From contig JADKCH010000027.1 in assembly GCA_016714685.1 (NCBI GenBank), positions 1 to 14,461 on the forward strand: a stretch of 14,461 nt of DNA, in the 5' to 3' direction. A program made the position numbers and the translations under genes. Below are positions 1 through 6,515 of this stretch, one piece after another (positions within the stretch are counted from its first letter, which is position 1; each line of letters starts with the position of its first letter). The DNA is from Candidatus Geothrix odensensis (GTDB lineage: Bacteria > Acidobacteriota > Holophagae > Holophagales > Holophagaceae). The notes under the pieces were generated by a model. That model made no database searches and was not told where the DNA came from. It saw only the letters and a program-made list of their open reading frames with translations.

Positions 1-48
1 GCCTGTGCTGCTTCCTACACGGGGCAGGCCCTGGCGCAACGGTAGGGT

Positions 49-1287
49 CTACAGGCCCAGCGCCCGCGGCAACCGCGGGCTGGAGATCAGGTCCACGAAG
101 ACTTCCCACCGCCGCCCGGGGTCCGCCACGGTGCCACCCTGCCCCTCGACCCACTGGTGCACGAGCTGCTCGCCCAGGTTGTAGTTGATGACGTAGCTGC
201 GGTAGTTGTCGATGAAGCGCAGGCGCTGAGCAGCCTGGGCCTCCGTGCGCAGGGAGTACTGCACCAGAAAGGCCTCGGCCTGGGCGCGGTCCAGCCGGCC
301 ATCCAGGTAGCCGCGGGCGGCCTCGTTGTCGGCGAAGGCCAGCACCTTCAGCTCCGCCTGCACCCGCGCCCAGCGCTCCGCCTCCGCGGGATCGAGGCCC
401 GCCAGGGGGAAGAGCACATCCCGCTCGAAGGCCAGGCGCTCGGTACCCGGGAAGGCCACCTCGATACCGAAGTTGGCGGTGCCCTCGGCGATCAGCGATT
501 GCGGCGAGAACAGCGGGTAGACCGTGAACTCCACCCAGCCCTTGCCCGCCGGCGCGGGCCGCGCGAAGCGCTGCTCCAGCAGGGCGTTGTAGACGTGGTG
601 GCCCGGGTAGCCTTCGTGGGCGGCCAGGTCCAGGGCGCGATCGATGGCGATGGGCAGGTCCAGGTTCACCTGGATCACGGAGTGCCCGCCGCCCTGGTAC
701 CAGTTGTAGGCGGACCAGGACTTGCCCGTGACGTATTCCACGCGGAAGTGGTCGGAGTCAGGCAGCGTCGCATGCCGGCGCGTGCGGTCCCGGGCCTCGG
801 CGATGGCCGCCTGGAAGACCGCGTCCACCCGCAGGGTGGGCACGATGATCCGCTCCCGCAGCCGCTGGTAGCGGTCCTGCACGGAGCCGGACCCGTCGAG
901 CAGCTGATCCAGTCGGGCCAGGGCAGCGTCCAGCGCGGCTTCGGTCGTCACCGGTGGCCGCACCTGGTAGAGGGCCTCGGCTTCCTCGTCGAAGGAGAAG
1001 CGCTGGCCGTCCAGACGCGCCAGGTGCGCGGCCACGGCCCCCAGCTGGCCCAGCAGGTACTCGCGGCGCAGGGCCTCGCCCTCCTGCAGCTCCGCGGCTG
1101 CGACATCTTCCAGCAGCTGGTCCGCCTCGGCCCGCAGCTCGGCCAGGGGGCGCGGCTCCCCGGCCTCGGCCACCTGCTTCCAGGCCTTGGGCCCGTAGTA
1201 GGCATCGACGAAATCCCCGTCGTGGCGGCCCACCGCCAGCACCAGGTTCACGTAGTCGGAGGCCCAGCGAGAAAGCGACCGGTCCAT
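49..1287 (-). CDS. DUF885 family protein, putative zinc metallopeptidase
   Basis: A 412-residue protein. The motif HEGYPGHH (residues 224-231) and a downstream Glu in AEGTANFG (E268) match the conserved HExxPGHH and distal Glu of the DUF885 family, whose members are predicted gluzincin-like metallopeptidases; the substrate is unknown. The open frame extends upstream to 1503, but I chose the ATG at 1287 because AGGAGG lies four bases before it and because the extension is low-complexity Arg/Gly-rich and overlaps the divergent gene. I see no signal peptide or membrane segment from this start, so it is probably cytoplasmic. Many DUF885 proteins are longer (500-600 residues); this is a short version with the catalytic core intact. 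It is divergent from the deacetylase/symporter operon, separated by 172 bases. Family confidence is good; peptidase activity is inferred. Confidence 0.85.
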   Translation of the reverse strand: MDRSLSRWASDYVNLVLAVGRHDGDFVDAYYGPKAWKQVAEAGEPRPLAELRAEADQLLEDVAAAELQEGEALRREYLLGQLGAVAAHLARLDGQRFSFDEEAEALYQVRPPVTTEAALDAALARLDQLLDGSGSVQDRYQRLRERIIVPTLRVDAVFQAAIAEARDRTRRHATLPDSDHFRVEYVTGKSWSAYNWYQGGGHSVIQVNLDLPIAIDRALDLAAHEGYPGHHVYNALLEQRFARPAPAGKGWVEFTVYPLFSPQSLIAEGTANFGIEVAFPGTERLAFERDVLFPLAGLDPAEAERWARVQAELKVLAFADNEAARGYLDGRLDRAQAEAFLVQYSLRTEAQAAQRLRFIDNYRSYVINYNLGEQLVHQWVEGQGGTVADPGRRWEVFVDLISSPRLPRALGL

Positions 1288-1290
1288 GCA

Positions 1291-1297
1291 TCCTCCT
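1291..1297 (-). promoter_or_regulatory. Ribosome binding site of the DUF885 gene
   Basis: On the minus strand this reads AGGAGGA, with AGGAGG four bases from the ATG at 1287. It is the strongest Shine-Dalgarno sequence in the window and settles the start of the DUF885 gene against the long upstream open extension. Confidence 0.7.
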
Positions 1298-1392
1298 CGT
1301 CCCTGGCATGGTCCACAACCGCGCAGCCGGGCTTCACCCCGCCCTCCTGACGGCCGGCCACATTCCCGTGCATTGATCGTTCTGGGGGACGC

Positions 1393-1398
1393 TATGCT
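1393..1398 (+). promoter_or_regulatory. Possible -10 element for the deacetylase/symporter operon
   Basis: TATGCT at 1393-1398 lies in the divergent intergenic region. A TTGATC at 1373-1378 is the only -35-like word nearby, but the 14-base spacer is too short for a normal sigma-70 promoter. A transcript starting near 1405 would carry AGGA at 1412-1415 and the ATG at 1422. This is weak evidence; the true promoter could lie elsewhere in 1288-1420. Confidence 0.25.
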
Positions 1399-1421
1399 GG
1401 CCCTCCCGCCCAGGAATCCCC

Positions 1422-1454
1422 ATGCGCATCCTCCAGCCCGCTGGCCGCCCGTAG
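1422..1454 (+). other. Ten-codon upstream ORF before the deacetylase gene
   Basis: ATG at 1422 with AGGA at 1412-1415 (six-base spacer) encodes MRILQPAGRP and stops at TAG 1452-1454, five bases before the chosen deacetylase start at 1460. It could be a leader peptide that couples translation. Alternatively, it is the true start of the deacetylase with one base missing between 1422 and 1455, because one added base would bring it into the deacetylase frame. I cannot decide between these. Confidence 0.3.
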
Positions 1455-1459
1455 CCCCG

Positions 1460-3979
1460 ATGCCCTGCTGCCGCAGCCTCGCCTCACTCCTTCTGGCGGC
1501 CACTCTGCTGCCGTGCCTCCAGGCCCAGGTGCCCGTGCGCGACGCGGCGGACCTGCAGAAGCAGCTGGACCGCCTGCAGACCCTGGGCAGCGTGCTCTAC
1601 GTCGCCGCCCACCCCGATGACGAGAACACCGCCGTGCTGGCCACCCTTTCCAAGGGCCGGAACCTCCGCACGGCCTACCTCTCCATCACCCGGGGCGGCG
1701 GGGGCCAGAACCTCATCGGTCCGGAGCTGGGCGATGGCCTTGCGACCATCCGCACCCAGGAATTGCTGGCCGCGCGACGCCTCGACGGGGCGGAGCAGTT
1801 CTTCACCTCGGCCGTGGACTTCGGCTTCTCCAAGACTTCGGAGGAATCGCTGCGCCTCTGGCACCACGACGCGGTGCTGGGCGACGTGGTGCGCACCATA
1901 CGCACCTTCCGGCCTGACGTGATCCTCACGCGCTTCCCCCCCGATGCCCGGGCCGGGCACGGCCACCACACGGCCTCGGCCATCCTGGCCATCGAGGCCT
2001 ACCAGGCCGCCGCGGATCCCGCCCGGTACCCCGAACAACTGAAGGCCGGGCTGCGTCCCTGGCGGGCCGCGCGGCTGCTGTGGAACCACTTCCGCTTCAG
2101 CGACGACGCCCCCAAGCCCGCCCCCGGCAGCCTCACCCTGGATGTCGGCACCTTCGACCCCCTGCTGGGCCGTTCCTACGGCGAGCTCGCCGCCGACAGC
2201 CGCAGCCAGCACCGCAGCCAGGGCTTCGGCGTGCTGGCCCAGCGCGGCGCCCGGGAGGAGAGCTTCGAGCTGCTGGCCGGGAAGCCCGCGAAGGCCGACC
2301 TGTTCGAGGGCCTCGATCTCGGCTGGTCCCGCTTCCCCGGCACCGCTGAGGTGGCCGCACGGCTGCGGGAGGCCCGCCAGGGCTTCCGGCCCGATCGCCC
2401 CGCTGCCAGCCTGCCGGCGCTCCTGCGGGCTCGCCAGGCCCTCCAGGCCCTGCCTCCGGCCCTGCGGGCTGAGCCCCTCGTCCAGGCCAAGGCCGCCGAG
2501 CTGGAGGACCTGCTGCGCGCCGCCGCGGGGCTCTGGGTGGAGGCCATCGCCGATCGCCAGCGGGTGGCGCCCGGCGACCGCCTCACGGTGAACGCCGCCG
2601 TGCTGGCCCGGGGTGGCAGCCCCCTGGTGCTCGAATCCCTGGCCCTCGAGGCCGTGACGCCCGAGGGCTCGCACACGATCGAGACCCGCGCGGACGGCAG
2701 GCCCCTGCCCGACAACGCGCCGAGGAAGGAAGCCTTCGGCTTCACGATTCCGGCGACCACGCCCCTCGGCCACCCCCACTGGCTGGGAGGGCCGGGCGCC
2801 GCCGCCTGGGCGGGCCTGCCCGAGTCGGCCCCGCCCTTCCGCCTGCGGGCCCGCGTGGCCCTTCCCGAGGGCAGCTTCGACACGGTGGTGCCCGTGCAGT
2901 TCCGCTTCCGGGATCCGGTCCTGGGCGAGCGCTACCAGCCCCTGGCCGTGGTGCCGGTGGCCTTCGTCCACCTCGACGAGAGTGTCCAGATCTTCGAGGG
3001 TCCAGGTGCGAAAGAGGTGCGGCTGAAGGTGATCGCCGGAGCCGCCCGCGCCGCGGGCCGGGTGCGGCTCCAGGTGCCCTCCGCCTGGCAGGTGGAACCC
3101 GCCGAGCGGACCTTCGCCCTCACCCGCGCCGGGGAGGAAGGAGAGCTGTCCTTCCGCCTCACGCCGCCGGCGGCCGCCGCTTCTGACGAGCTGCGGGTGC
3201 AAGTGGACACCGGGACCGGCTTCGCGGCCGCCCGCGGCCTCGTGAAGCTGGACCACCCGCACATCCCCCTGCAGACCCTGCTGGCGGAGGCCCGGGCGCG
3301 CCTGGAGCGCTTCGACCTGAAGCACAACGGGCACCGCATCGGCTACGTCATGGGCGCCGGCGATGACATCCCCCAGGCCCTGCGCCGCCTCGGCTACGAG
3401 GTGGACCTGCTGAGCGACGAGGCCCTGGCGCGGGAGGACCTCGCGCGCTTCGACGCCATCGTGCTGGGCATCCGCGCCTTCAACACCCGTCCCGCCCTGC
3501 AGACGTTGAAGGAGCGCCTGCACGCCTATGTCGCCGCGGGCGGTACCGAGGTGGTGCTCTACACCGTGAACACGGGCTTCCCCGGCATCAACGCCGCCAT
3601 GGTCACGGAAACCATCGGACCCTACCCCTTCAAGGTGGGCCGGAAGCGCGTCACCGACGAGACCGCGCCCGTGCGCCTGCTGCAGCCCGGGCATCCGGTC
3701 TTCCACCGGCCCAACGAGCTCACGGCGAAGGATTTCGAAGGCTGGGTGCAGGAGCGGAGCCTCTACCACGCGGAAGGCTGGGATGGGCGCTACACGCCCC
3801 TGCTGGGCATGGCGGATCCCGGCGAGGCGGAGGACCAGGGCGCCCTGATCCTGGCGCAGCATGGCAAGGGCCACTACGTGTACACGGGCCTGGCCTTCTT
3901 CCGCCAGCTGCCGGACGGGGTGCCCGGTGCCACGCGCCTCTTCGCGAACCTCCTGGCCCTGGGCCATGCCCATGACTGA
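1460..3979 (+). CDS. Secreted PIG-L (LmbE-like) family deacetylase with C-terminal amidotransferase-like domain
   Basis: An 839-residue protein. Residues 1-22 form a signal peptide (hydrophobic LASLLLAATLLPCLQA, likely cut after LQA). The PIG-L domain follows: AHPDDE at 50-55 supplies the first zinc His and Asp, and GHGHHTAS (His 167, 169, 170) supplies the distal His. Known PIG-L enzymes remove N-acetyl groups from amino sugars or pseudo-disaccharides using zinc. Residues ~400-600 look like beta-sandwich linker domains, and ~622-839 resemble a class I glutamine-amidotransferase-like (ThuA/DUF4350-like) fold, including GYVMGAGDDIPQALRRLGYE. Small PIG-L enzymes have about 230 residues, so this is a large multidomain type. 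I chose 1460 because it gives a clean signal peptide; an in-frame ATG at 1394 would add a 22-residue Pro-rich stretch. The stop overlaps the next gene's ATG (ATGACTGA). It probably acts in the periplasm; the substrate is unknown. Confidence 0.85.
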   Translation: MPCCRSLASLLLAATLLPCLQAQVPVRDAADLQKQLDRLQTLGSVLYVAAHPDDENTAVLATLSKGRNLRTAYLSITRGGGGQNLIGPELGDGLATIRTQELLAARRLDGAEQFFTSAVDFGFSKTSEESLRLWHHDAVLGDVVRTIRTFRPDVILTRFPPDARAGHGHHTASAILAIEAYQAAADPARYPEQLKAGLRPWRAARLLWNHFRFSDDAPKPAPGSLTLDVGTFDPLLGRSYGELAADSRSQHRSQGFGVLAQRGAREESFELLAGKPAKADLFEGLDLGWSRFPGTAEVAARLREARQGFRPDRPAASLPALLRARQALQALPPALRAEPLVQAKAAELEDLLRAAAGLWVEAIADRQRVAPGDRLTVNAAVLARGGSPLVLESLALEAVTPEGSHTIETRADGRPLPDNAPRKEAFGFTIPATTPLGHPHWLGGPGAAAWAGLPESAPPFRLRARVALPEGSFDTVVPVQFRFRDPVLGERYQPLAVVPVAFVHLDESVQIFEGPGAKEVRLKVIAGAARAAGRVRLQVPSAWQVEPAERTFALTRAGEEGELSFRLTPPAAAASDELRVQVDTGTGFAAARGLVKLDHPHIPLQTLLAEARARLERFDLKHNGHRIGYVMGAGDDIPQALRRLGYEVDLLSDEALAREDLARFDAIVLGIRAFNTRPALQTLKERLHAYVAAGGTEVVLYTVNTGFPGINAAMVTETIGPYPFKVGRKRVTDETAPVRLLQPGHPVFHRPNELTAKDFEGWVQERSLYHAEGWDGRYTPLLGMADPGEAEDQGALILAQHGKGHYVYTGLAFFRQLPDGVPGATRLFANLLALGHAHD

Positions 3980-4088
3980 GCCGGCGCCGCCCCTGCTCGG
4001 CTCCTGGAAGCGCCTCTACGCCCTGGTGCTGGGCGAGCTGCTGCTCTGCATCCTGCTCTTCCGCCTCTTCTCCTGGGCCTTCTCATGA
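3972..4088 (+). CDS. 38-residue single-pass membrane protein preceding the symporter
   Basis: This small gene sits between the deacetylase and the symporter and overlaps both. Its ATG at 3972 lies inside the last codons of the deacetylase gene, and its TGA (4086-4088) overlaps the symporter ATG at 4085 as ATGA. The protein has a short polar N-terminus with SWKR, then one hydrophobic helix at about residues 16-37 (ALVLGELLLCILLFRLFSWAF). An alternative ATG at 3966 adds two residues. I recognise no family. The double overlap and the membrane helix suggest a small partner or assembly subunit of the symporter, as small proteins are for some transporters; that role is inferred. The overlaps imply strict translational coupling. 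Confidence 0.7.
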   Translation: MTEPAPPLLGSWKRLYALVLGELLLCILLFRLFSWAFS

Positions 4089-5794
4089 GCCGCCTGGATT
4101 GGTTCGTCCTGGCGAGCGCCCTCCTCTTCGTGGTCCTCTGGGGCCTCTGGAAGGGGCGCGGCGCCACCACCGGCGAGGGCTACATCGGTGGCGGGCGCGA
4201 CCACCGCTGGTGGCTCATCGGACTCTCCATCATCGCCACCCAGACCAGCGCCATCACCTTCCTCTCCACGCCGGGGCAGGCCTACGTGGACGGCATGCGC
4301 TTCGTGCAGTTCTACTTCGGCCTGCCCCTGGCGGCGGTGGTCCTCTCGGTCACCCTCCTCCCCCTCTACCACCGGCTCAAGGTGTCCACCGCCTACGAGC
4401 TGCTGGAGGCGCGCTTCGACCTGAAGACCCGGCTTCTGGCGGCGATCCTCTTCCTCATCCAGCGGGGCCTCGCCGTGGGCCTCACCATCTTCGCGCCGGC
4501 CCTGGTGCTCTCGGTGCTGCTGGGCTGGAGCCTCCACGTCAACATCCTGATCGTGGGCGTCCTGGTCATGATCTACACCGTGACCGGCGGCACCAAGGCC
4601 GTGGCCTGGGCCCACAGCTCCCAGATGGTGATCATCGCCTGCGGGATGCTGCTGGCCGGCGTCATGACGGCCCACCGCCTGCCGGCCGAGGTGAGCTTCG
4701 GCGACGCCCTCCATGTGGCCGGCGGGCTCGGGCGGCTGAATGTCATCGATACGCACTTCGACCCCAACAACCGCTACAACCTCTGGTCCGGGCTCATCGG
4801 CGGCTTCTTCCTCATGCTGTCCTACTTCGGCACGGACCAGTCCCAGGTGCAGCGCTACCTGGCGGGCAGCGACCTCACCCAGAGCCGCCTGGGCCTGCTG
4901 ATGAACGCCATGATCAAGGTGCCCATGCAGTTCCTCATCCTGCTGCTGGGCGCCCTCGTCTTCGTCTTCTACCAGTTCCACGCACCGCCCCTCTTCTTCA
5001 ACCCGGGCCCCGTGAAGCAGGTGCTGGCGGGCCCCGATGCCGCCGCCTACCGGGCCACCGAAGCTAAATTCGCCCAGGCCCGGACCAGCCAAAGCAAGAA
5101 GGCCGAGGCCTACGTCAGCGCCCGCCACAGCGGAGATGCCGCCTCGATCGCGGCGGCCAAGCACCAGCTATCGCAATCCCACGCCGAGAGCGAAGCGATC
5201 CGGCGCGAAGGGCTGGCCCTCATCGAGAAGGCCAACCCCGGCACGAACCCCAGCGACACGAACTACATCTTCCTGGCCTACGTGCTGAGCAGCCTGCCCG
5301 TGGGTCTCGTTGGCCTGGTCATCGCCGCGGTGTTCTCCGGCTCCATGTCCTCCATGTCCGGGGAGATCAGCGCCCTGGGCGCGACCACCGTGGTGGACCT
5401 CTGGCGGCGCCTGGTCGGCGGCAGCCAGGGCCAGCGCGAGGTCTGGGTGGGCCGCATCGCCACCTTCGCCTGGGGCTGCTTCGCCATGGCCTTCGCCGAG
5501 TACGCCGCCCGGCTGGGCTCGCTCATCGAGGCCGTGAACATCCTGGGTTCGCTCTTCTACGGAACCATCCTCGGCATCTTCATCACGGCCTTCTATATCA
5601 AGCGCGTCCGCGGCGGCACGGCCTTCTACGCGGCCCTGGTGGCAGAGGTCGGTGTGCTGGCCTGCTTCAAGTTCACCGCCATCTCCTTCCTCTGGTACAA
5701 CCTCATCGGCTGCGCGGCGGTGGTGCTGCTGGCCTGGGCCTTCAGCTTCTTCCAGCCACGGCAGGCTCTCCCCGAAGGTGAGCCTGCAACCTAG
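4085..5794 (+). CDS. Sodium:solute symporter (SSS family)
   Basis: A 569-residue polytopic membrane protein of the SSS (SSF, sodium/solute symporter) family, with hydrophobic segments across nearly its whole length. Supporting features are the N-terminal helix (WFVLASALLFVVLWGLW), WWLIGLSIIATQTSAITFLSTPG in the broken first core helix, and FSGSMSSMSGEISALGATTVVDL at about residues 417-440, which matches the Ser-rich sodium-site helix of the family. It is expected to couple inward Na+ flow to uptake of an organic solute; specificity cannot be read from sequence. A hydrophilic, probably helical stretch at residues ~305-392 (Ala/Lys/Gln/Glu-rich) interrupts the transmembrane core; such insertions occur in some bacterial SSS subgroups. 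Its start overlaps the stop of the 38-residue gene (ATGA). Its stop shares CTAG with the convergent protease gene. Confidence 0.9.
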   Translation: MSRLDWFVLASALLFVVLWGLWKGRGATTGEGYIGGGRDHRWWLIGLSIIATQTSAITFLSTPGQAYVDGMRFVQFYFGLPLAAVVLSVTLLPLYHRLKVSTAYELLEARFDLKTRLLAAILFLIQRGLAVGLTIFAPALVLSVLLGWSLHVNILIVGVLVMIYTVTGGTKAVAWAHSSQMVIIACGMLLAGVMTAHRLPAEVSFGDALHVAGGLGRLNVIDTHFDPNNRYNLWSGLIGGFFLMLSYFGTDQSQVQRYLAGSDLTQSRLGLLMNAMIKVPMQFLILLLGALVFVFYQFHAPPLFFNPGPVKQVLAGPDAAAYRATEAKFAQARTSQSKKAEAYVSARHSGDAASIAAAKHQLSQSHAESEAIRREGLALIEKANPGTNPSDTNYIFLAYVLSSLPVGLVGLVIAAVFSGSMSSMSGEISALGATTVVDLWRRLVGGSQGQREVWVGRIATFAWGCFAMAFAEYAARLGSLIEAVNILGSLFYGTILGIFITAFYIKRVRGGTAFYAALVAEVGVLACFKFTAISFLWYNLIGCAAVVLLAWAFSFFQPRQALPEGEPAT

Positions 5795-6407
5795 GTCGCC
5801 AGGAGATCCAGCGCCTTGGCGCCGGGTCCCCATGGGCAGGAATCTGACGCGGTAGCCGGGGGCTGGGGGGCTGGCCGGGTCAGCCGCCGCCAGCCCCAGG
5901 CGACGGCCCCCGCCAGCAGCAGCCAGCCGATGGGGGAGCGGGCGGCGATCTTCAGATCCTGCCGCGAAGGGATGGCCCCGAACACCAGGTTGGCCAGCAG
6001 GAACATCAGGCCCGCTTCCGTCCAGCCGAGGCGGGGGTTCCGCCTAGCCGCCAGAGGAGCAGGCCGTAGGCCAGAGGCAGCAGCAGCAGAGGGGCTAGGC
6101 CGATGAAGAAGGCGTTGTACCAGCGCAGGTTGGCCAGGCCCACCGAGCCCAGCACCCAGCCCCGGCCTTCGCGCTTCGGCAGGATGCTGAAGTGGGTGGG
6201 GCGCCCGCCCAGCAGGTGCCCGAGAATCCAGTGGCAGAGCTCGTGGCAGAAGGTCCCCGGCAGGACCAGCAGCGAGAACAACCAGAAGGAGCGCCGCGCC
6301 TGATTCAGCAACCAGAGCATGGCGGCGAAGCCCGCCAGGAAGGCCAGCTGCAGACCGTGGATGCCCGAGGGGGCCTGGATGTGATCCATCCGACCAAGGT
6401 ATCCCAT
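5791..6407 (-). CDS. M50-like membrane zinc metalloprotease, frameshifted
   Basis: A membrane protein with HELCH at residues 55-59, inside a hydrophobic stretch, as in site-2-protease-like M50 families. Downstream segments include LANLRWYNAFFIGLAPLLLL. The ATG at 6407 has GGAG five bases upstream. The frame stops at 6006-6008 after 133 residues, but coding continues in another frame: GWTEAGLMFLLANLVFGA, PSRQDLKIA and another helix, to TAG at 5791-5793. Adding one C to the C5 run (6033-6037 on the plus strand) joins the halves into about 205 residues without a stop. The second half could instead be read as a 71-residue gene whose ATG at 6006 overlaps the first stop (TGATG), but coding similarity begins upstream of that ATG, which favours a frameshift. 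Sequencing error and real inactivation are both possible. The substrate is unknown. Confidence 0.7.
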
Positions 6408-6450
6408 CGTGACTCCGAGCACAGACTCCTGCCCGAGTCGTGGAATCACG
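6408..6450 (-). promoter_or_regulatory. 5' leader hairpin covering the protease gene's ribosome site
   Basis: In the minus-strand transcript, CGUGAUUC (6450-6443) can pair with GAGUCACG (6415-6408), eight pairs including one G-U, immediately before the AUG at 6407. Inside lies GACUC (6439-6435), a six-base loop, then GAGUC (6428-6424). The outer stem includes most of the GGAG ribosome site. It could control translation, or serve as a DNA operator between the divergent genes. The transcription start is unknown, so the outer 5' arm may not be in the mRNA. Confidence 0.35.
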
Positions 6451-6475
6451 CTATTTTTACCAACGAGTCCTTTAA
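6448..6475 (-). promoter_or_regulatory. AT-rich segment, possible divergent promoter region
   Basis: This is the most AT-rich stretch in the window, lying between the protease gene (-) and the hemerythrin gene (+). On the minus strand TTAAAG (6475-6470) and TAGCGT (6453-6448) are separated by 16 bases; on the plus strand TATTTT (6452-6457) could be a -10. Each candidate matches consensus only partly, so direction and exact elements are uncertain. Confidence 0.3.
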
Positions 6476-6515
6476 CGCCCGCTGATGCCACCGCCCCTTC
6501 GCCCGGACCAGAACC

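Noticed and set aside
31..60. tRNA-like D-arm sequence TGGCGCAACGGTAG
   Set aside because: No T-arm (GGTTCRA-type) sequence or acceptor stem follows at the right distance, and the stretch runs into the end of the DUF885 coding region.
157..1350. A 397-codon plus-strand frame opposite the DUF885 gene
   Set aside because: Its composition is that of an antisense shadow and it has no motifs; the minus strand encodes HEGYPGHH and has a strong ribosome site.
1484..3973. An 829-codon open frame on the minus strand opposite the deacetylase
   Set aside because: It lacks any recognisable domain, is rich in Gly, His, Gln and Val as expected for antisense of GC-rich codons, and the plus strand carries clear PIG-L motifs and a signal peptide.
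6033..6037. Programmed -1 ribosomal slippage at the C5 run in the protease gene
   Set aside because: The heptamer A-ACC-CCC is not a standard slippery site, and a second unrelated gene in the window shows the same one-base loss, so an indel is simpler.
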